8,510 bases of DNA from Bacteroidota bacterium (GTDB taxonomy: Bacteria; Bacteroidota; Ignavibacteria; SZUA-365): the NCBI GenBank assembly GCA_018224415.1, contig JAGTUZ010000291.1, forward strand, positions 1-8,510, written 5' to 3'. The translations under genes were made by a program, and so were the position numbers. Below, piece after piece: positions 1 to 6,666 of this stretch; within the stretch, counting starts at the first letter, position 1; each line of letters starts with the position of its first letter. Below the pieces are notes generated by a model. The model was given only the letters and a program-made list of their open reading frames with translations. It was not told the DNA's origin and did not search any database.

Positions 1-527
1 GTGATTTCCTGGAATTCGTCCAGCGCCACGCCAATGCAGATCCCGCGTTTGCCCGCCATGGCGTCAAGCGCATCGAGCACATCGGTGAGCGTCTCCCGCT
101 GCCGACTGGCGTCCCACTCCCGCGCCTGCAGGTCCAACCCCGGAAGAAGCAGACCCGTCGCCGGGTCGGCCGAGAGTGTCACCGACAGCTTCAGCCGGGA
201 GATCAGGTCAGTCACGAAATCCCTCAACGAACGTCCCAGCGCCGCGCCCGCGGCGGCAAGCACGCGGTTGCTCATGTCGGCCGCCGACGAGGCGGTGGAG
301 AGGTCGGCGAAGAATGCGTGTCCCCCGGCTTTCCGGACGCGTTCGATCGCGCGCAGCAGCGCGGAAGTCTTGCCCATGCGCCGGGGCCCGTACACGATGA
401 GCTTGCTCCCCGGGTCGCCGAGCGCCGTCTCCATGCGCGCGACTTCGTCCGTACGGTCGGCGAAGGCCTCGCCCGTCGCCACCCCATGGATGCGGAAGGG
501 ATTTCGTTCCGTCTGTTTCGCTGTCAT
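1..527 (-). CDS. P-loop ATPase (archaeal-ATPase/STAND-like AAA family), N-terminal part, runs off left edge
   Basis: The minus-strand frame is open from an ATG at 527-525 to the window edge, giving 175 codons of a longer protein. A Walker A loop, GPRRMGKT, lies at residues 47-54, and a Walker B-like strand ending in ALDEFQEI at 168-175 supplies the acidic pair D170/E171. A short FADR motif at 22-25 precedes the nucleotide-binding fold, as in the archaeal-type ATPase_2 / AAA_14-like proteins abundant in Bacteroidota and archaea. These are cytoplasmic ATPases, many with a C-terminal winged helix or nuclease-like domain, and mostly of unknown role. A GAGG ribosome-binding site 5 bases upstream supports the start. 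It is divergent from the gene at 773, and a nested palindrome lies 38-74 bases upstream of its start. The family is well supported by the motifs. The specific function is unknown, and the C-terminal domain is outside the window. Confidence 0.85.
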   Translation of the reverse strand, partial: MTAKQTERNPFRIHGVATGEAFADRTDEVARMETALGDPGSKLIVYGPRRMGKTSALLRAIERVRKAGGHAFFADLSTASSAADMSNRVLAAAGAALGRSLRDFVTDLISRLKLSVTLSADPATGLLLPGLDLQAREWDASRQRETLTDVLDALDAMAGKRGICIGVALDEFQEI

Positions 528-564
528 GACTGCCTCGTGTCCCGCCTGCCCGCGGTGCGACAAA

Positions 565-601
565 TTACTGTAGACTTCTAAACTTTAGATACCTACAGTA
601 A
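565..601. promoter_or_regulatory. Nested perfect palindrome, probable operator of the ATPase gene
   Basis: Two inverted repeats share the same centre (base 583). The outer arms TTACTGTAG (565-573) and CTACAGTAA (593-601) are perfect 9-mers. The inner arms TCTAAA (577-582) and TTTAGA (584-589) are perfect 6-mers around a single C. Only three bases on each side (574-576 and 590-592) fail to pair. The arms are AT-rich in a GC-rich neighbourhood, and no T-run follows, so it is not a typical terminator. Its position 38-74 bases before the ATPase start suggests a dimeric regulator site, or a cruciform/RNA hairpin in that gene's leader. That role is inferred. Confidence 0.6.
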
Positions 602-734
602 ATATACGCATCCACACGGTGAAGCACAAGTCCCCCGCGACGAACGCCCTTCGCAGGAATGGCGACGGAAGGCCGGCGGTCATTTCTACAGAGGGCCGGC
701 CGACCAGAGGCGTGCGTCCCGTTCCGCGTTTTCC

Positions 735-742
735 TATATTGC
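735..742 (+). promoter_or_regulatory. Possible -7 promoter element for the T9SS-exported protein
   Basis: TATATTGC stands 30 bases before the ATG at 773 and resembles the Bacteroidota -7 element TAnnTTTG with one mismatch. No clear TTTG-type -33 partner is visible at the expected distance, so this is a weak call based on position and partial consensus. Confidence 0.3.
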
Positions 743-772
743 GATCTCATCCTCATCATTACCGGAATCGCC

Positions 773-1888
773 ATGCGAAGCGCCTCCCTCCTCCTCCTCG
801 TCTTCCTCGGACTGCTGCTTTCCGCGCGTCCGGCCGAAGCACAGATCATCATCGACCACACATGCACCGATCTTTCGAAGGTTCCTGACGAGCACGTGCT
901 GGCCGCGAAACAGCAGTTCCGTCTCGCTTACGGCCATACGTCCCACGGCAGCCAGATCGTCTCCGGCATGTCGCTGCTTCGCGCCCAGTCGGGATCCATC
1001 TACACGTACTCGACCAGCGGTGACGGCGGCGCGCTCTCGTTGCACGACCGCACGCCGTCCGGGGATCTCGGCCACAACGGCGACCTCGCCTGGGAGCGTG
1101 CCACGCGCGCGCTGCTCGATCGCGCGGACAACGACCGCAACATGGTGATGTGGTCGTGGTGCGGGGGATGTTCCGACAACACCGTGGAAGGCATCCAGAC
1201 CTATCTCGACGCGATGGACGCGTTGGAGCGCGACTATCCGGAGGTGCGTTTCGTGTACATGACTGGGCATCTCGACGGCAGCGGCATCGAGGGGACCCTC
1301 CATCAGCGCAACGAACAGATCCGGCAGTTCTGCCGCACCCATGGAAAGGTGCTGTTCGACTTCGCAGACATCGAGAGTTACGATCCGGACGGAAATTATT
1401 TTCTTGACAGGCACGCGAACGACAATTGTGATTATATCGGGAGCGACGGACAGCGGCACAACTGGGCGCAGGAGTGGTGCGCACGGAATCCCGGGCAGTG
1501 CGGCGACTGCAGCTGCGCGCATTCGCAGTGCCTGAACTGCCAGCAGAAGGGCAAGGCCTTCTGGTGGATGATGGCGCGCCTGGCGGGATGGACAGGCCCG
1601 GGCGGAACGACGGCCGGAGACCGCCGCCCCAGCGCATCAGCGTCCCGGCTGGACGTGTATCCCTCACCCGCGTCCGCGCAGGTGACGATCGCGCTCGTGC
1701 AGTCGTCCACGCCGGGCGGCACACTGCTGGTGAGCGACGTGACAGGCCGCATCGTGGCCCAGCGTCGACTCGACGGCGCGCAGCCGCGAATGACGCTCTC
1801 CACTGCGGCCCTGCCCGTTGGTCTGTACATGGCGCGTCTGCTTGGCCCCGGCGGCATCACCGCCGCGCGATTCGTGGTCGTGCGCTGA
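773..1888 (+). CDS. Secreted Cys-rich SGNH-hydrolase-like protein with T9SS type A sorting domain
   Basis: This is a 371-residue exported protein. I chose the ATG at 773 over an in-frame ATG at 659 because it gives a clean signal peptide: basic MR, a leucine-rich core (residues 6-16), and AEA|Q cleavage near 23/24. Residues 24-273 form one conserved-looking domain with GHTSHGS (54-60), WSWCGGCSDN (127-136), TGHLDG (164-169), FADIESYDPDG (197-207) and CAHS (248-251). The GHTSHGS block and the later histidine suggest a serine-hydrolase (SGNH/GDSL-like) fold, but no canonical GDS motif is present, so the activity is unproven. The domain holds 11 cysteines, seven of them at 219-256. Residues about 292-371 are a T9SS type A sorting domain (VYPSPAS, VSDVTGRIV, LPVGLYMARL), so the protein should cross the outer membrane and be surface-attached or released. 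It is divergent from the ATPase and probably monocistronic. Confidence 0.8.
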   Translation: MRSASLLLLVFLGLLLSARPAEAQIIIDHTCTDLSKVPDEHVLAAKQQFRLAYGHTSHGSQIVSGMSLLRAQSGSIYTYSTSGDGGALSLHDRTPSGDLGHNGDLAWERATRALLDRADNDRNMVMWSWCGGCSDNTVEGIQTYLDAMDALERDYPEVRFVYMTGHLDGSGIEGTLHQRNEQIRQFCRTHGKVLFDFADIESYDPDGNYFLDRHANDNCDYIGSDGQRHNWAQEWCARNPGQCGDCSCAHSQCLNCQQKGKAFWWMMARLAGWTGPGGTTAGDRRPSASASRLDVYPSPASAQVTIALVQSSTPGGTLLVSDVTGRIVAQRRLDGAQPRMTLSTAALPVGLYMARLLGPGGITAARFVVVR

Positions 1889-1933
1889 CAATCACCACCG
1901 TGTGCGATGCTATCGTAATGAAAGAAAATTTCG

Positions 1934-1941
1934 TACCTTTG
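1934..1941 (+). promoter_or_regulatory. Possible -7 promoter element for the AraC-type regulator
   Basis: TACCTTTG matches the Bacteroidota -7 consensus TAnnTTTG exactly. It would give a leader of about 110 bases before the ATG at 2055. No convincing TTTG at -33 is seen. The leader (1942-2054) contains only a short CCCG-CAA-CGGG hairpin, and I recognise no riboswitch. Confidence 0.4.
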
Positions 1942-2054
1942 GTCTGTTTGCCACATTGCGTTCGTCGCGGTGGCATGGAGAACCCCGCAACGGGCTGGCT
2001 GGTCCATGAACGACACAGACGACGGTGCGGTATCGCAACGATGGAGGGTCAGGA

Positions 2055-2615
2055 ATGAAACTGTTCATCAAGTATATGGTCAGCATCCGCTGCAAGATGG
2101 TTGTCAAGGCAGCCCTTGATGCGCTCGGCCTGCAATACGGGGCGATCGAACTGGGCGAGGTGGCAGTCAAGGGAAGCATCACATCCGATCAGCGCGAGAG
2201 GTTGCGGGCAGCATTGCTCCATGCGGGGCTGGAACTGATGGACGACAAAAAGGCAATACTGATCGAGAGAATTAAAAACACGATTGTCGAAATGGTGCAC
2301 TACTCCGACGAAATGCCGAAGGTGAAGAATTCTCTCTTCATCGCCGAGCGACTCGAACATGACTACACCTATCTCGCCAACCTGTTTTCCGAAACCACAG
2401 GCACCACGATCGAGCAGTTTGTCATCTCGCACAAAATCGAGCGTGCGAAGGAGCTGTTGCTGTACGATGAACTCAATCTGACGGAAATCTCCTACCGACT
2501 CAATTACAGCAGTGTGGCGCATCTTTCGGCGCAGTTCAAGAAGGTCACGGGATTGACCCCGACCTTTTTCAAGAAACTCAAGCGGAAAAGACGCGTCGTG
2601 CTCGAGAAATACTAG
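2055..2615 (+). CDS. AraC-family regulator with N-terminal HMA-like domain
   Basis: This is a 186-residue cytoplasmic DNA-binding protein. The ATG at 2055 is preferred over an in-frame ATG at 2025 because GGAGGG (2043-2048) lies six bases upstream. Residues 1-80 resemble the ferredoxin-like heavy-metal-associated domain that Bacteroidota fuse to AraC-type DNA-binding domains. The usual MVCxRCxMVV metal-binding loop reads MVSIRCKMVV here, leaving only Cys13. Residues about 90-186 contain the two helix-turn-helices of the AraC/XylS fold: the first at IAERLEHDYTYLANLFSE (97-114), the second at NLTEISYRLNYSSVAHLSAQ (141-160), followed by FKKVTGLTPTFFKKL. It probably regulates transcription in response to a metal or another effector. 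No metal-resistance gene is visible nearby, so the target is unknown. The gene converges on the OmpA-family gene and ends before a strong shared terminator. Confidence 0.85.
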   Translation: MKLFIKYMVSIRCKMVVKAALDALGLQYGAIELGEVAVKGSITSDQRERLRAALLHAGLELMDDKKAILIERIKNTIVEMVHYSDEMPKVKNSLFIAERLEHDYTYLANLFSETTGTTIEQFVISHKIERAKELLLYDELNLTEISYRLNYSSVAHLSAQFKKVTGLTPTFFKKLKRKRRVVLEKY

Positions 2616-2685
2616 CACGAAGGAACCGGCGCCACGGCGCCCTCCAGACGCCGCGCTCCTCCCGCCAAGAGTATTTGTTTCAATG

Positions 2686-2719
2686 CAGAAAACCCCGCCA
2701 TGCCTGGCGGGGTTTTCTG
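2686..2719. terminator. Bidirectional intrinsic terminator between convergent genes
   Basis: A perfect 15-bp stem, from CAGAAAACCCCGCCA (2686-2700) to TGGCGGGGTTTTCTG (2705-2719), closes a four-base loop TGCC. It has a GC core with a T-run on either strand (TTTTCTGT on plus, TTTTCTGC on minus), so it can end the regulator transcript from the left and the outer-membrane protein transcript from the right. It lies 70 bases after the regulator stop and 47 bases past the stop of the opposing gene. Confidence 0.93.
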
Positions 2720-2766
2720 TATGGGATGGTGCAGGTCTGTTGACATGCAGGGAATGGAGAAGCCGG

Positions 2767-4737
2767 CTACTTGATGACCTCGACGAATACATTCCTGTTG
2801 TACATTCTGCCTTCCGGGTAGCGGTTGTCGAATGTGTATTGCATCTTCTGTTGGCCGATTCCGACGGCAACCACTTTCACGTCTTTTTTCGTGCGGCGGA
2901 GCTCGTCATCCACGATGATCTTGACTTCATCGGCCCGCGACTGGGAGAGTGTCTGATTCTCCTCTTCGCTGCCGATCACATCCGAATGTCCGTGAATATA
3001 GACGGAATTGCCCGACACCATTCCCTTGACGATCTCCTCGCGCAGCCGGTTCTCATAGACCCGGACCGCCTTGGACTCATTGTAGTCAAAGATCATGAGA
3101 TATCGTGAAGCATTCTTCGTATCGCTTCCCCGATAGACCTTGAAATCAAGGTATTCGGTGACTTCGCGCCCATCCTGCAGGGCGATGATGACGGCCGCCT
3201 TGAAGTCGCCTTCCCTGAGTTCACCGAGAAGCGACGAGAGGTCGATGGTCGCCGTGCGGGCGCGGAACGGACCGGCATTCAGGACGCGGTTCTCTCCGGT
3301 GATGGACACCTTCCAGCTCTTCATGCGGACTTCGCGCTCGATATTGAATACCATGTCATTCTCGAACGGGGATTCGTCGGTTATGGTATACGGGATCGCA
3401 TCGTACATCGCCGGATTCGAAAACACGAACTGCACTCTTCTGTTTTCATCGGCGATCATGGCGGCATGCTCTGGGTTGGAGGAGGCGCTCCCCGATGGCG
3501 CCCAGGGTTTGTCGACGTCGATGGTGATCCTGTTCGCGGAGATGCCGAACGTGTTGACCAGGTAGGACTTGACCTTGTTCGCGGCTACCAGGGCTTCTCT
3601 GTCCTCGGGGTCGCTGCTGCGGAGGGTCAACTGCGTCGAGGGGTTTTTCCGCATCCTGTCGCCGTAGATATTCAGCAGATTGTAGTAGACTTTCATCAAT
3701 TGATTGATGTTTGTCTGCTTCGAGGAATACTCCCCTTTCACATAATTCCCGAAATCGTCGGTGCTGAATTGTCTCGCCTCGGCGTTTGTCAGCTGTGTAT
3801 ATCTCGCAGGAATTTCCTGACTTTCCTTGTCGAAGAATATGTAGGGATGCACAGGGAAATATCCTTCGACGGTCTTGTGCACGAGCATGTTTCCATCGGG
3901 CAGAATCGCATAGAATCTGTTTTCCGAAGGAGCGGTGGCAGCCCGCGGCACCGGGGGGACATACACTGTTTCCTCGACAGGCTTCCGTGACTCCCAGGAG
4001 ACGCGGATACCGACGCGGTACGTCTGTGTCGACCAGATGTCCTGCACCGAATTCTGCGTGTCCGTAGTGATTGCCTTGCGCTGGGCGGCGATCCATGAGT
4101 AATCGAAAAACGGAGAGAGGAATACCGAGGTGTTATGCCCCCGAAGGATTTCCACGTCGTACGCCGCACCGAAGGATGCACCGAGCGAAACAACGCTTCT
4201 GTCGGGAACACCCAGGTCGCTGTTTGTCACCGGGCCATCGGCATTCGCCTTGAAGTCGTAGGTTCCGGTAAGATTCGCGGCGATCAGGGGACCCGCGGTG
4301 AAACTGAGGTTGGGGATCAGGTGCTGGTCGATCCTCAACGCCGGCTCGAACGACAGGTAGGCCATGCGGGTGATGAACTCGGTTTGCGGAGTGGCGTAGA
4401 TATCCTGCACCGTGGCGTCCCGCATCTCGTACGACGCCCGGATCTGCACTCCCCACCAGCTCGGCGAGAGGTATTCCACCAGCACGCCTGCATAGATGCC
4501 TTCGCCGCTTCCGTTTACCTTCTCGTTGTCGGTATTGGGTTTGTCGAAATTGGGAAACGGTTCGTGAAGGTGCTGGTAGCCCAGGGACGCTTTATTGAAA
4601 TTCAGCCCCAGACTTCCGCCCCAGCGCAGGGCACGAAGCCGGAATGGGGCTTCCTGTGCTGTCAGGTCGTTGCCGACCAACAGCAGGACGACTGCGATGA
4701 TTGCACTGAACGTGCAATGTTTGATTGCGCTCCTCAT
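2767..4737 (-). CDS. Outer-membrane beta-barrel protein with two OmpA-like domains
   Basis: This 656-residue protein begins with a signal peptide (hydrophobic core 11-22, cleavage after LTAQ at about 28). Residues about 35-250 have alternating aromatic/polar strands ending in YRVGIRVSWES, typical of a Bacteroidota outer-membrane barrel. Residues 345-440 look like a divergent OmpA-like domain, with VAANKVKSYLVNTFGI, a conserved ITIDV strand and ENRRVQFVFS. Residues 450-545 look beta-rich. Residues 546-656 are a clearer OmpA/MotB domain: YIHGHSDVIG (580-589), LSQSRADEV (597-605) and the NR-VFVEV ending at 648-654. OmpA-like domains bind peptidoglycan, so a structural or tethering role between outer membrane and wall is likely. 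AGGA lies 11-14 bases before the ATG. The cupin gene is 145 bases upstream on the same strand and could be co-transcribed. Confidence 0.85.
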   Translation of the reverse strand: MRSAIKHCTFSAIIAVVLLLVGNDLTAQEAPFRLRALRWGGSLGLNFNKASLGYQHLHEPFPNFDKPNTDNEKVNGSGEGIYAGVLVEYLSPSWWGVQIRASYEMRDATVQDIYATPQTEFITRMAYLSFEPALRIDQHLIPNLSFTAGPLIAANLTGTYDFKANADGPVTNSDLGVPDRSVVSLGASFGAAYDVEILRGHNTSVFLSPFFDYSWIAAQRKAITTDTQNSVQDIWSTQTYRVGIRVSWESRKPVEETVYVPPVPRAATAPSENRFYAILPDGNMLVHKTVEGYFPVHPYIFFDKESQEIPARYTQLTNAEARQFSTDDFGNYVKGEYSSKQTNINQLMKVYYNLLNIYGDRMRKNPSTQLTLRSSDPEDREALVAANKVKSYLVNTFGISANRITIDVDKPWAPSGSASSNPEHAAMIADENRRVQFVFSNPAMYDAIPYTITDESPFENDMVFNIEREVRMKSWKVSITGENRVLNAGPFRARTATIDLSSLLGELREGDFKAAVIIALQDGREVTEYLDFKVYRGSDTKNASRYLMIFDYNESKAVRVYENRLREEIVKGMVSGNSVYIHGHSDVIGSEEENQTLSQSRADEVKIIVDDELRRTKKDVKVVAVGIGQQKMQYTFDNRYPEGRMYNRNVFVEVIK

Positions 4738-4882
4738 GGTAGTGTTCCTTTTTGGGTGTTAGGGATAGTTGCTTTCCGATTGAAAGCATTAAGTGATATT
4801 TTCAAAAATGTTTCGATTCATTTCCTGAGGCAGTGAATGCCGACGCCTGACGGCTGACTCGATCATGAGAACGGGGGTAGCC

Positions 4883-5224
4883 TCACTGCAGATAGCCGCT
4901 CTTGATCACCGTCAGAATCATCTTGAAACGTTCGTTCGCTCGGACGATGCTTGGTATATGCGCGGGAATGATGATGGACTCGCCTGTATTCAACAGATGC
5001 GATATGCTCGCGATCACGATCTCGGCCTTTCCGTCGATGATCTGGACAAACGAATCGAACGGAATGGTTGTCTCCACCAACGCCTCGCCTGTGTCGAATG
5101 AAAGGATGTTGACCTGGCCTGTTGTTTTATTGATTATCGTTTTGCTTACCACAGCGTGCGACTCGTATTCAATAATTTCCACTGTGATCATTGCCTTTGA
5201 TTTTTCCATCTCTGTCTGGTTCAT
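4883..5224 (-). CDS. Small cupin-domain protein with altered metal site
   Basis: This is a single-domain cupin of about 113 residues from the ATG at 5224. The start is uncertain: an in-frame ATG at 5305 would add 27 residues, others lie at 5209 and 5191, and none has a strong ribosome-binding site. From the 5224 start, residues 46-113 follow the pattern of small stand-alone cupins: a GEALVETTIPFDSFVQ strand, IDGKAEIVI, GESIIIPAHIPSIVRA and RFKMILTVIK. In relatives I recall, the first segment reads EHTAPFDA and the second PANVPHAL. Both histidines are replaced here (T and S), so the usual metal centre should be absent and the fold may act as a binding or structural domain. It has no signal peptide and is predicted cytoplasmic. 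It precedes the OmpA-family gene on the same strand. Confidence 0.75.
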   Translation of the reverse strand: MNQTEMEKSKAMITVEIIEYESHAVVSKTIINKTTGQVNILSFDTGEALVETTIPFDSFVQIIDGKAEIVIASISHLLNTGESIIIPAHIPSIVRANERFKMILTVIKSGYLQ

Positions 5225-5510
5225 GGTCTGCCTGGGACTGCTGTAAAACGAATCGTTGCCGTAGTGATCTTGTTGCCTTGCCTGCGTGCCTCCTGCCGAC
5301 AGCATGATGCTTCGTCGGTTATGACACTACGCGAGGTTCTGTTGGATGAATGTCAGTGATTTGATCGGAATCGCCGGAGCGGTCAAAACGTGGGTCCCGA
5401 GGAGGGTGGGGGTGGGGCCGGGGGCGTTTGCGCGGGGTCTTGCTCTATACGTAATATGCGAATTCGCGGTGCGGGATGTGTTACAGGATATCAGTCCATT
5501 GTTATACATT
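5225..5510. other. Non-coding stretch with G-quadruplex motif and palindromes
   Basis: I see no convincing gene in this interval. Short open frames exist on both strands, but none has a family signature or a good ribosome-binding site. It holds the possible upstream extension of the cupin frame (to 5305), a four-tract G-run, the palindrome GCGAATTCGC (5458-5467) and the start of the TTGTTATA/TATAACAA inverted repeat. TTGTCC and TATAAT on the minus strand (around 5520-5550) form a loose promoter-like pair pointing toward the cupin, weakly supported. Confidence 0.4.
5404..5424 (+). other. Canonical G-quadruplex motif
   Basis: Four G-tracts of 3, 5, 4 and 5 bases (5404-5406, 5408-5412, 5414-5417, 5420-5424) are separated by loops of only 1, 1 and 2 bases. 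Tracts of at least three Gs with very short loops are the most stable intramolecular quadruplex class. It lies in the 5' region beyond the cupin start, where the minus-strand transcript would carry the C-rich complement. Confidence 0.7.
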
Positions 5511-5534
5511 TCACATGTGCGAATTATATAACAA
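5499..5534. repeat. Interrupted inverted repeat around CACATGTG
   Basis: TTGTTATA (5499-5506) and TATAACAA (5527-5534) are perfect 8-base inverted arms. The 8-base palindrome CACATGTG (5512-5519) lies near the centre, off by one base. It could be an operator for a dimeric regulator of the cupin side. No bound factor can be named. Confidence 0.4.
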
Positions 5535-5580
5535 AAGCACGTTCGGACAACGAATGGGCTGCACGCGGCGGGTGAGAAGG

Positions 5581-5982
5581 TCAAACGGCATGCGTGCAGG
5601 GAAGGATCGCGGCGAGCAGTTCCCCTTGTCGGGCCTGCAGAGGACGGAGGGTAACATCACACCCCGCACCTCCAATTCCGGGCGCCCTGCCGGTCGCACT
5701 GAAACAAGGGCCCCTCCCGCGATGGAGGTCGATTTCGCGGGTTGTTCCCAGATGGGACATGCAGGCGTCGAACAGGCGGGACTCGTGCCTCTCCCCGAGA
5801 TCCATCCGCAGCAGGATTTTCAGCAGTTCGCGCTGGTGTCCGTCCGCCTTGTCCGGGATGGCGGCAATGAAGGCGTCGCGCCGGCCGCGCAGGCGGCGGT
5901 CATTCGTCTCCATGCAGTCCGACAGCAACCACGCCGCGCGCCAGGCATAGGGCTGCGCGTCCGACACTCTCACCGCTCGCAT
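5581..5982 (-). pseudogene. HEAT-like protein fragment, frameshifted and N-terminally truncated
   Basis: Reading the minus strand from about 5982, the frame gives YAWRAAWLLSD, then DGHQRELLKILLRM and RLFDACMSH. This order matches a helical-repeat (HEAT-like) family of roughly 200 residues that I recall from Bacteroidota and that lacks a known function. At about 5751 one extra base shifts the frame. The continuation WEQPAKSTSI, which fits the same family, is read in the neighbouring frame, open to 5511. The original frame stops at 5581. The left arm is abutted at about 5980 by the oppositely oriented primase relic, so the family's usual N-terminal residues appear lost. I infer a broken relic. 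The family match is from memory of the pattern only. Confidence 0.5.
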
Positions 5983-6660
5983 GCAGAACCTATTAGACCA
6001 AGACCGCGAGCTGTACAAGCAGCTCTTCATCAACCGAGACGACGTTTACCTCTTTCAGAAGGCCGAGGGCGACTACGAGAAAGTAGCGTCGGCGCTCACC
6101 GACTCCATCCTCTTCGGCGATCTGACCATAGGGACCTATCAGCTCGATCGCCAATCCCAAATAAAATACGCATGCCTGGATTTCGACCTCAGAAAGTCTG
6201 TCCATGAACGGAACGACACCATGACGGAGGACGAATGGAGTTCCAGGTTCGAAAAATCCGCGAGGACGGATACGGAAACTTCATAAAATTCCCACTCCAG
6301 CGGAACCGGAAGAGCCCAACTATTTCGAGGAGACGGAGTACATGAGGATGGAGAAAACGGATCAAGAACTTGTTCCCGATCATGAATTCCCCAGCATCTG
6401 GTATCTTCTCTCGAACGTGATCCCCGTAGAGGCCGAGCGGACGCATTTCATCAACTGGATTGCGACGATTTTCAACACCCGGAAGAAGATGCGGACCAGT
6501 TTCGTCTTCAAGGGAGTGCAGGGCGCCGGAAAGAACGTGCTGTTCCAACACGTGATTGCATCGTTACTTGGCAGGGCGCAATGTCGTGTTGTGAAAAATG
6601 AGGATCTTATCGAGCGATTCAACCCCTGGATGCGAAGAGCCTTCTCGTTTATGTAGGGGT
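5981..6660 (+). pseudogene. Degraded primase-helicase of mobile-element type (AEP primase + DUF5906-like helicase)
   Basis: Pieces of one replication protein follow each other in order but in different frames. Segment 1 (5981-about 6238) carries LFINRDDVY, LTDSILFGDLTIGTYQLD and CLDFD, like the archaeo-eukaryotic primase domain seen in TOTE-type conflict systems and related elements, including a first D-x-D-like catalytic pair. Segment 2 (about 6235-6290, next frame) reads VRKIREDGYGNFIKFPLQ, the end of that domain, so most of the catalytic core between them is deleted. Segment 3 (about 6300-6636, third frame) reads LLSNVIPVEAERTHFINWIA, the P-loop GVQGAGKN and NEDLIERFNPWMR, as in DUF5906-like helicases. 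One missing base at about 6636 shifts the frame again to SLLVYVGV. At about 6660 the sequence switches abruptly to AT-rich DNA. Not functional as written. Confidence 0.7.
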
Positions 6661-6666
6661 TATGCC

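Noticed and set aside
659..772. Upstream in-frame ATG for the T9SS-exported protein
   Set aside because: It would bury the signal peptide behind 38 residues with no family logic; the ATG at 773 begins a clean signal sequence.
734..1724. Long open frames on the minus strand opposite the exported protein
   Set aside because: They are composition-driven, Arg/His-rich antisense frames without motifs or ribosome-binding sites, lying fully over a gene with clear domains.
1432..2058. Overlapping frames across the 3' end of the exported protein and the following gap
   Set aside because: Low-complexity Arg/Ala-rich translations with no domain; the sorting domain and its stop at 1888 explain the region.
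2627..2645. GGCGCC-AC-GGCGCC repeat as a second terminator
   Set aside because: No T-run follows and the stronger hairpin at 2686-2719 explains termination.
5476..6207. 243-codon plus-strand frame
   Set aside because: It lies opposite the HEAT-like relic and overlaps the primase relic in another frame; its Arg/Pro-rich translation shows no motif.
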